A DNA stretch of 45,511 nt. Source: Reclinomonas americana ATCC 50394. Its lineage: Eukaryota > Jakobida > Jakobea > Jakobida. Where the stretch lies: the NCBI GenBank assembly GCA_048213135.1, contig PS015072.1:259403-304913 (forward strand), in the 5' to 3' direction. The notes beneath the pieces were generated by a model. That model was not told where the DNA came from and searched no databases. It worked only from the letters and a program-made list of their open reading frames with translations. Shown here one piece after another: positions 11,189-21,300 of this stretch (positions are counted from its first letter, which is position 1; each line of letters starts with the position of its first letter). Position numbers and translations under genes: made by a program.

Positions 11189-12378
11189 AACAGCAGTCCG
11201 CAGAGAGGCGACCTGTTGAGGAAAAACAATGCACCGCAATGCGTGTTTCGACGTTTCCTTGGCTTTGCTAGAGGAGAAGCAGCCGTGTCGGAAGAAGCAG
11301 GCTCTTCTTGCGTTGGGGAGTTTGACAAGCCGGCCGGTTGATTTTTATGTTTTGCTTGGCGCTGCGGTACGTGGTGGGCTGTCGAGAAGAGCAGAGACAA
11401 CAGCTGTCTTGATGACCAAGTCCACCCACCTGCAGATTAGGCGACTGAAATCACCAGCAGTTGGCTGTCGCGGCTTCAAAAACATGCATCTGCTGACGAC
11501 GTGCTGAACAAGTGGACTGCGAGTGCTTCAGAAAGACCGAACGACTGTCACCAGCAGTCACAGGGCTGAACTGTACGACAAGCATGCATGTGCATTGGCC
11601 ATGGGTTGCATCATTGCATTGGTGCCAATGCTGAATTTGAGCCGGTCGCGGCGCCTCAACGGTGGACTGTCAAGGCTTCGCAAAGGCTGACTACTCTCAT
11701 CTGCAGGTATGCACACACGTCTCATGATCGATTGCAACGCTCCAAAAAAGGCCATGGCCAAAAAAAGCACTTGCAAGAACTGATCATGACTAGTACTGTG
11801 CAGTTCTTCAATGATGCACGGGCTTGTGGGTACCAGACACTCGCAGCGTGCAGTCTCCATGCAGATGGTTTACGAGTCGAGAGGTGTGCGTGAGTCACTA
11901 GATTCTAATATGCATTTCCATTTCGCATTCGATTTTCTCCGCTTTGCGCGCCAGTTGAGTGTGGTTTTCCCTTCTTCGTCGCTCATGATGCATTTGTCAT
12001 GAGCGACAACACACTCACTGCATATTCGTTCGCCTCTCTCCCTTGGCACAGAGAGACACACACACGCGCGCACACACACTCTTTGCATAATGTCTCTTTT
12101 CACTCACTGCGCGTGCACACACAAGCGGCTCTCTCTTGTCACCCACTCTCCTGTCACGCACTCTCTTCTGTGCGCACGTATCTCTCTCTCTGTGGGTGTG
12201 TCTCTCTGCATGTGTGTGCATGCGTGCGTGTGTGTGATGAGACACGCACGCAACCGACTTCACCAATACACATTATAGAAAACAAGAATATATAATTATC
12301 CCGCAATTTGCATGCTTCTGGACTCATGCATTAGCACTCTCTCACGCGCAGCACACGGTCAACCACACACACACGAGA
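11189..12378. other. Intergenic region upstream of the glycosidase gene
   Basis: No gene is supported in these 1190 bases. Short plus-strand ORFs match nothing I recognise. Positions 12030-12235 are rich in CA/TG and TCTC steps. An AT-rich stretch at about 12275-12300 (TATATAATTATC) lies 80-100 bp before the ATG of the glycosidase gene and is the best TATA-like candidate. Confidence 0.5.
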
Positions 12379-15300
12379 ATGTCTGCATCCACTGGCATCA
12401 TGCGCTCTCTGCTTGCGCTTGTGCTGGTGATGATGTGCGCCATGTTGGCCATGGCGCCCCATTCCGCGCAGGCCGACCCCGCCAAATGGAACGGTTTCAA
12501 CTATCTGAGTGATCAATGGGCCTCGGCGTACCCGTACGACTCGGCCACGGCGACCACGCAGCTGGGACAGGTTTGTCGAGTTTTATTGTTTTTGGCATGC
12601 ATTCGGTTGCTTTTTACTATATTTGGTGATCGGCTCTCCTTTGCCTGCTCTCCTTCCCACTTGCCTTGTTCTCCTTTCTATATTCGATGCCGCCCTGTTC
12701 TCATGCCCTCTCACTGCCCTTTTCCTTTCACTTTATGTTTCTTGCATCCGGATTTCGATATCCTTCTTCTTGCCCCATTCTGCTTCTCGCATCCTCTCCC
12801 CCTCATTCTCGTTGCCCTGTTACTCTCCCCTCCCGCTTTCGCATCGTCTTCTTTCTTCTCCCTTTTCGTTCCCTTCTTCATTCCTCCATTCTCATTGCTC
12901 TTGTTCTCCTCCCGGTGTATCTTCCCAGTCTGTTCCTCTCTCTCTTCCTTGCCCGTATACGCGTGCGTCCCCCCGGCACCCTTTTGTTAGATCATTTGAT
13001 CCCTACCCATCTTTTCTATACCTTGCCCTTATAGTGTGACTTTATAGTTGTTCTCTACTCCTTTACCCTTGACCCCTTACCCTTGCTCCGTCGAGAAACC
13101 CGTCACCCGGTCACCAGGGGCCGTTCTTGTTGTGACCGTCAATGAGGATTTTGCGAGTCTGAAGTACTCGCTCATTGTCATTCGCTTTTCAGCCTCGTTT
13201 TGTTTGTGTTCTTGTGAGAACTGGTTAGCGCACTTTTAGCGCTGGAGTGGACCACCTCACTTAACATAGACACAGGCTTCCTCGTCTCTCAAGAGGACTC
13301 TCTCTACGCCTGTGCGTGATCTGAGCCGCAGCCATGGATCGTCTGTCTCCCGCGCATGAAACTGCGGGCAACGACTCTGTGCCTGAGACTCACACCGCGC
13401 CCTCGCGCTCGCATGACGCCGACTCTGACTCCTCTGGCCACATGGAGATGCGGTCGCCAGTGGATGATGAGATGACGTTTGAGGGCGACATGTCGCCCCC
13501 TGTTTCCCGCCCTCCCGCCCATGGCCACGACGACGCTTACGCGCCCGCTTTCGAGTCGAGTCCAACCATCTCTCTCCGTCGTGGTGCCCCGCGTGCGCCT
13601 CCGCCCCCGCCCACCGAGCCGCTTCCGTCGCCACCGGCTCAGTCGAGCGCGCGCCCGGCATTTCTTCGCTCACCGCCAGCGCCATCTGCCACCGCCACCG
13701 CCGCCGCCGACGCCGTCGACGGCGAGGTCAGTGACACCGGTGTTATCTTTCAAGGTCAATCGTCTGCGGATTCGGCGCCGCCACGCCGTTCCCGCACTGG
13801 CCAGCGCCAACCTGCCCGTACTCATGAGCGCCTACTGGAAGGCCTCCCCGACGCGGAGCAAGCAAGCGTCACGTCTCTTCTGGACAAGGCGCAGTCGCGT
13901 GGCGCGCCTCTTACCCGCTCGGCTGCTCGCGCGCAGTCACAAGCGCAAGTGCAAGATTCCGTTGGCAATGCGTCAGCACCCCCTCGCCAGCAGCAGCAGT
14001 CGCCGCCCGTTTCCCGCACCTCCGCGCCCGTCAAGCACACCTCGGATGCCCGCCGTCGGGAGCACTTCCGCAGTTCTCGTGATCGTGATTATGAGGACCG
14101 CCGCGACCGCTCTTCGTCGCCGTCGCGCTCCCGCCACCGCAGCGGCCGCCACCGCTCGTCAACCAGGTCGCCTCGTGGCTCGTCCAGTCCTCGCCGACGC
14201 AGTCACCGCTCGGACCGCTACGATTCTCGCTCGCCGTCGCGCAGTCGCCGCTCTCGCCGCACGCGCTCTCGCCACCACCGGCACCGAGGCAGCTCGCGCG
14301 AGTCCTCTTCGGCATCGTCTCGCGACTCGGCCTACTCACGTCGCCACCGCTCCCACCGCAGTCGCCGTCACGAGCGCCGCTCCCGCCGCGATGAGAGCTG
14401 GAGTCGCAGTCGCAGCGTCAGCCGGGAGCATCGCGCAGCCTCATCGTCGACTTTGCCCGGCATCAGTGCCACTGCAGCGCAGCCGGCGGGACCACTTTCG
14501 ACTCATGACCGGAACGCCACAACGCCCGTCGACCTCCTGAGGGACCACTCGCACGAACAAGGGTGGTCTGCGCACAACGAGCGCCCAGCTCAGAGCGTCG
14601 CCGAGCGTAGCACGATTTTGGCTGGCGTGCCGAACGGAATGGTCCTTGCCGCTGCCGCTCCGCCCGTTGCCGCCACCAGCTCCGCTGCCGCCACAGTGGC
14701 TGGTGCTGCCGCTTCGGACAAGCCGCGCTCGCAGTACACGCTGCCCAAGCTCACGCCGCCCTCGCTGGAAGAGAGTCTCCAGATGCTCGACGGCGGCTCC
14801 AACTACGAGGAGCGTAAGATCCTTCAGTTGACGGATCCCACTCACAACGTCTTCTTGAACTCCGCGGTGCTCAGTGCCCTTTCCGCTGCGAAGGACCACG
14901 GCTACATGAACGCCCAGTACACCAACCTGTGCGCGCTCACCCAATTGCTCCTGGAAATCATGCAGAACATGCGAGATAACCAGGTGCTCAACGCCGACGT
15001 GCTGGGCTCCGACGTTTTGGAGGACCTCAACCTGCTTCGTGGGCACTTACATCAGTCGGTTCTGGAGCACACGGCCTTTGTCACAATCCACGGTGCCGCG
15101 CCGAACAGGCTGCGAGAGTTTGTTGGCCATGTGTGGCAGCGGCTGCGCCCGTCGATCTTTGATTCCGGCGTCGCGCAATTCGCGGAGCGCGCCCACGCGG
15201 AGCGTAAGCTCAGCAAGCACGGCTTCGCCGTGCCAGTGGTTTCGCAGCCGATGGATCTCGGAGCCAACGCGCCCGTCACGTACACGCAGCCCGGTCCGAG

Positions 15301-18300
15301 CCAGTCGGCGGGTTCCAGCGACTACCGTGGCAATCGCACTGTCGACCGGCCGTCCGGCGCGCGCTACCGGCCCTTTCGTGGCAACTCGGAGCGCCCTGAC
15401 ATGGACGAGTACTTTCGCCGCCGCAAGCCCAACAACCGCAACGCCACTCTGCCCCGTGCGTCCGGCCAGCCTTCCACGTCAGCCACCACCACCACCACCT
15501 CTGCGAACCCTGCCGGTGGAGCCAAAAGCTCCGCCGGCGGCGGTCAATGAGCCCCCCCTTCAGCGCCTTGCCGGTCTCCCCGAGTCGGGACGACGGCTGT
15601 CCTTCGCGGCACACGATCACGTCAACCACTCTCAGTCCGCTGTCTCCAGCGTTGCTTCACGCCCCGCCGTACTTCGGCGGTCGTTGGACACAATCGGGCT
15701 TGTGGATTCCACCGCCGCGTCCGCCCGCTCCGTTGGCGAGCGATCCGATCCACCATTCGTCGGTGGAGCGGGTGGCATCGGACACCGTTCCGCTCACAGG
15801 CCGTCTAGCACGCTGCCTGCCGGCATGGCGCACCATTTGTCCAAGGGGGGACTCTCAAGTGCTACACTGGATCAACCACGGCTGCACGCCGCACTTCAAC
15901 GGAACAACACCACCGCCAATCATTCGACTTTCCAAGCCAATTACCGACCCCTCGCACCTCCACTTCGTCCGCACGGAACTCGTCCGACTACAAGGCCTGG
16001 GCGCCATTCGGCCGGCCTCGCCAGAGGAAGTGGAGCACTCCTCTCCGATCCGAGTGGTGACTCGTCGCCACAGCGCCAAGCTCCGCATCGTCACCGACCT
16101 CCGCTTGTACAACCTCTCCGTCTCCCCGCCACGCATCAAGTTCGAGGGCCTGCGGGACGCGGCGCAGATCGTCGGGCCACACGCGTGGATGTGCTCGATC
16201 GATATTCGCGACGCCTACCTGCACGCGGCTCTGGCGGAGGACATTCAGCACCCGATCCACTTCAACGTCAACCTGGCCGGAACCATTTCCCACTGGCGCG
16301 CGACAGCGATCCCATTCGGTCTGGCCGACTCGCCGTACTTTTGGCACACGATGATGAGCGTCGTGGTCGGTCACCTCCGTTCCCACTACCACATGCGGGT
16401 CTGCTGGCTCCTGGACGACCTCCTGTTAGTGTCGGAGTCGAAGGATCAAGCCGCCAAGGACGCAGCAATCGCCTGTCAGCTGATCGAGTCGCTCGGCATT
16501 GTCATCAACCGGCAGAAGTCTCAGCTGGAGCCGCTGCAGTCAATCAAGTTCCTCGGCCTGCTCATCAACACCTCGCAACAATCCCCACTCTTCGAAGTGC
16601 CGGAGGAGACGGTCAACGACATTCGCACGTTCGCTCGCTCAGTGCACTCAATCGCGACACGCTCGGAGGGTCGGGTGCCGGCACGGTTGCTGGCCAGTTT
16701 TGCGGGCAAGGCCAACTCCATCTCTCTGGCTCTGCGCTCGACACGCCTGCACACTCGCGAGTTTTTCAACTGCCTGTCGACTCTCCCACCGCACAACCGT
16801 TGGTCTCGTTGGGTCTCACTGTCGCCCCTGGCGATGGAGGAACTCAGCAACTTCTGGGCAACGCTGTCTCCGACGCAATGCATCAACTTCACCCGTCCGC
16901 CGTCTCTGCTTCGAGCGCTGCGCATCACGACCGACGCGAGCGACCAGGCGTGGGCGGCGACTTTGGACGCACCACTTCCATCAGCAACGACAACGCGTTT
17001 GGAGCTGGCGGAGCTCCCTCAGCGCATGATTCACGGTCCGTGGCTGCCGACGGCCAAGCGGTCCTTCACCATCGCAGCCAAAGAATTGGCAGCGGTGCTG
17101 ATTGCGGCCCATCACTTCCTCCCGGCGATTCGCAACCAGCGTCTGCTCCTGATCTCGGACAACAAGGCAGTGGTCTCCATCATCAACTCGGGGTGCAGCC
17201 GATCACCGCAACTGTTCTCTCTGGCACGCGAGCTGTGGTCGCTGCTGACGGAGGCCAACGTCGAGTTCTCCTGCCGGTGGACGAGCACCCACACCAACCA
17301 GGCCGACCGGCCGTCTCGCCAGTTCGACAAGTCAGCGTGGTCACTGTCGGACGAGGCGTGGCAGACAATCGTCTCGGCATTCGGCCTGCCGGAAGTGGAC
17401 CTCTTCGCATCACGCGACGCGCACCTGGTGAGCCGCTACTGCAGCTTCTTCCCGGATCAGGCGGCGTGGGCAATGGACGCCTTCTCGGTGCCGTGGTGCC
17501 GCGACGCTCTGCCGGACGGTCCACCGGATCGGCCGCCTCTCGTCTTCGCCAACGCGCCTTTTCGGCTGATTCCGCGCGTGCTCCAACATGCCGCCGAGAC
17601 TGGCCCCTGCAACCTCATTGTGGTAGCGCCGGTCTGGCCTTCTCGTCCGTGGTGGCGTCAACTGGTGACGGCGGCCTCTCATCACGTCGATCTGCCGTCG
17701 GACAGCTGTCGGCCGACACCGCTGCGGAATCGACGCCTCTTGCCAGAGCCATGGACGCACTGGCGTCTGCGCCTCCGCGCCTTCTTGATTCCTCCAGCTC
17801 CATGCTGGCTCGGGTCTCGAGGCGTGTGTGGCTCAACCCTTTGGAGCTGAAGCTGGCCGCATGACGCAAAATGGAGCAATCTGGGTAGGGAACAAAAGTT
17901 CCAACACTTTCTCGTTCCTCAATATCTCTCACTGCCCTTGTTCATCCCCCATTCTCCTCTCCGTTTTCCTTCTCCCATCTTCTTTCTTCCCTTGTCCTTC
18001 TCCCAATCAGTTTCCCCAGTCCTCTTCCCCTGCAGGTGCCCTTGTCTTTCACTCTTTTTCACCCATCCTCTCCCCCTCATACTCATTGTCCGTTCTCTCT
18101 CTCCTTCTCCTTCCTCCTTCTTCTTCTTCCTCTCCTTCTCCTTGCCCTTCTCCTTGCCCTTCTCCTTCTCCTCCTCCCACTCACTCTTTTGTCATCTTGC
18201 AGCTTGCCACCACCACCAGCTCCAACGCTGTGGCCTTCACCTGGGTCTGGTACATCAACAACGTCAACACGGCCACGACGCTGTACCGCGCACCGAATAC

Positions 18301-21300
18301 CCCCACCGACGCGGCTTTGGTGGCCATCACCAAGCAGGTCAGAGGGGAAGCGGAAAAGAACGCCAGCTTTTGCAGAGGATCACTCACTGCTCCCTTTTTG
18401 TGCCAAACAGGCCAAGACTCGTGGCCTGTACGTGATGTGGCGGTGAGTCGTTGATGTTGACTCCTCTCTTCTTCATGCACGACACTGACGACTTTTGCGC
18501 ACCCACCAGCCCCACGATCGACCCCGACTGGAGCATCTCGTCCAACAAGAACGAGTGGCGCGGACATATTGGCCAGGGATTCACCTCGGCCTCGCAGTGG
18601 ACCGCCTTCTTCTCCAGCTACCAGACCTTCATGGTCGCCTACGCCACGCTGGCGCAGGCCAACGCTGTCGACCACTTGTGCATTGGTCTGGAGATGACTG
18701 TGGCCTCGCGGCAATCGGCCTCCTACTGGACCACCGTTGCGCCCTCTCTCAATCATAACTTTATGCGTGTGTCTCTTTGTGTGCTCACACTTGTCCTCCA
18801 TACACAGCTGATCGCTGCTGTCCGCGCCAAGTTCACGGGCAAGATCAGCTTCCAGGCCAACCAGGGCGACGAAAACGTGGTCACCTTCTGGTCCTCGGTC
18901 GACTTTATCGGCGTCGACGCCTACTACGCGCTGGCGGCCAACATCTACCAGCCGACGGTCACCGACTTGACCAACGCCTGGAAGGGCATCATCACCAACC
19001 TGGCCAAGCTCTCCACCACCTACGGCAAGCAGGTCATTTTCGGCGAGATTGGCTACTGCTCGTCGAGCGGAACCAACGTCACGCCGTGGGACTGCGGCAA
19101 GAATGGAGTCAACCTGGTGGCACAGAAGAACGCCTACGAGGCGTTTTTCAAGGCGGTGTACTCGCAGACCTGGTTCAAGGGCGTGTTCTTCTGGGCGTGG
19201 TTGGCCGATCCCTCCGACAGCGGTGTGAACAACCCCGGCTACACTGTCAGCGGCAAGCCCGACGTCACGGCTCTGGTCAAGGCGTACTTTACTGCCGCTG
19301 CTGGCACGCCAGTGGTGGTGCCTCCCACCGTCACCTGCTCCGATGTCGCACCCACCTCGACGCTGACCTGCCCGCAGCAAGGTGCAACTCGGAGAGAGTG
19401 TGTTTTCCCCACACCGCACTTTCTCGTAACTCACTCTCTCTATTCCTCATCCAGCCGCCCTCGGAAACTGTGGACAGTCATGGATGAAGGGCTATTGCTG
19501 CAGCTCCTGCTTTGCCTGCACCGGCTGTGCGACTGCCGGCACTGGCCTGACGTGCGCTGATGTGCCGCCGCCGGCCGCCGCTGGTCAGACGCAGTACTCC
19601 TGCGCCCAGCAGGCCCTGTGGGGACAGTGCAACCAGACGTGGATGAAGGGCTACTGCGCGGCCACTTGCTTTGGCTGCCAGAATCAAGGCGCTCCCGGTG
19701 GCGGCGTCGCCAACCCGCCGTGCTCGGATGTGGTCGTGCCGACGGCCTCGCAGTACACGTGCGCCCAGCAGGCCTCGTGGGGCAAGTGCAACCAGGACTG
19801 GATGGCTGGCTACTGCTGCAACTCCTGCGGCACCTGCGGCACATCGCGGTGCACTATTCCCAACACGCCGGCTTGCGCTGATGTGCCGCCGCCGGCCGCC
19901 GCAGGCCAGACGCAGTTCACGTGCGCCCAGCAGCTTTCGTTCGGTGCCTGCAGCGCCTCATGGATGCAAGGCTACTGCTGCTCCACCTGCTTTGGCTGCA
20001 AGGCCGGGTGCGGAAAGACCAACCTGCCCGTGTGCACCGACACTCCGCCGCCAGCCTCCGGCGGCGTCTCATACACGCACAGGTACCCGTTTTTCCGGCC
20101 ACGTCACGGTACCATCACGGTCGCGTCACATGACGGGACAGTTCGGCTGTCGCGTCACGGTGACGTCATGTGATGCTACCGGACACTGTCCCGTCATGTG
20201 ACGCGACTGTGACGCGACTGTGACGCGACTCTGTTATATAATCCGGCGGCTGGCTGCGGGCGACCGTACTGCTTTGCCATGCGATGCTACAATATACTAC
20301 AACGTTCATTCATATTAAAATGCTCCAGCTGCACACAAAATCAGCTTCTGTGACCCTGCAGAGACACACAGATCGAGTGAGACGCCGGATGCTCAAGTAC
20401 ACACCACTGTACCGCCGCACCATTACCTCCACAGTGAGGCGATAGACAGCAGGCACTGGGTCCTGCCTCCGCACAATCACACACACACAGACAACTTGGC
20501 GTGAGACACTGCGCGGCAAGGCGGTGTAACACAAGCACCACCACCACCACAACAGCAACAAGGCCATCTCTCTCCACTCCTTTTCCTCCTCCTCCCACAA
20601 TTACCCAACAGCACGCAAGGCAGCAGCCGCACATACACGTCTCACTCCACTCCTCCTTCTCCTCCCACAATTACCCAACAGCACACAAGGCAGCAGCCGC
20701 ACATACAACATCTCACTCCACTCCTCCTCCTCCTTCCTCCTCCCACAATTACCCAACAGCACACAAGGCAGCAGCCGCACATACAACATCTCACTCCACT
20801 CCTCCTCCTCCTCCTCCCACACTCACCCCACAGCACACAAGGCAGCGGCCGCACATACAACATCTCACTCCACTCCTCCTTCTCCTCCTCCTCCTCCCAC
20901 ACTCACCCCACAGCACACAAGGCAGCAGCCGCACATACAACATCTCACTCCACTNNNNNNNNNNNNNNNNNNNNNNNNNNNNNNNNNNNNNNNNNNNNNN
21001 NNNNNNNNNNNNNNNNNNNNNNNNNNNNNNNNNNNNNNNNCACAAGGCAGCAGCCGCACATACAACATCTCACTCCACTCCTCCTTCTCCTCCTCCTCCT
21101 CCCACAATTACCCAACAGCACACAAGGCAGCAGCCGCACATACAACATCTCACTCCACTCCTCCTTCTCCTTCCTCCTCCTCCCACAATTACCCAACAGC
21201 ACACAAGGCAGCAGACGTACATACACGTCTCACTCCACTCCTCCTCCTCCTCCTCCTCCCACACTCACCCCACAGCACACAAGGCAGCAGACGTACATAC

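Larger units (their letters stand above)
13040..17920 (+). mobile_element. DIRS-like retroelement without a visible tyrosine recombinase
   Basis: The element carries two overlapping ORFs in the order Gag-like then RT/RNase H/methyltransferase-like, the layout of the DIRS order. I see no tyrosine recombinase ORF after the RT ORF, where only about 340 bp remain before the next host exon. Exact ends are not determined: I found no convincing long terminal repeat. The limits given are where sequence changes from pyrimidine-rich intron to mixed sequence. Both ORFs are intact, so the copy looks young. It has the same orientation as its host gene. Confidence 0.78.
12571..18202 (+). other. Intron 1 of the GH113-like gene, hosting a retroelement
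   Basis: The GT donor at 12571 and the AG at 18202 join Q and L codons in phase 0. At 5.6 kb this intron is far longer than the others in the gene (39-74 bp). The excess is the DIRS-like element; the two ends (12600-13030 and 17930-18200) are pyrimidine-rich like other introns here. Confidence 0.85.

Noticed and set aside
13040-17920. Long terminal repeats or split direct repeats around the retroelement
   Set aside because: I compared both ends by eye and found only a short match in pyrimidine-rich sequence (CTCTCACTGCCCTT at about 12706 and 17929), which chance can explain.
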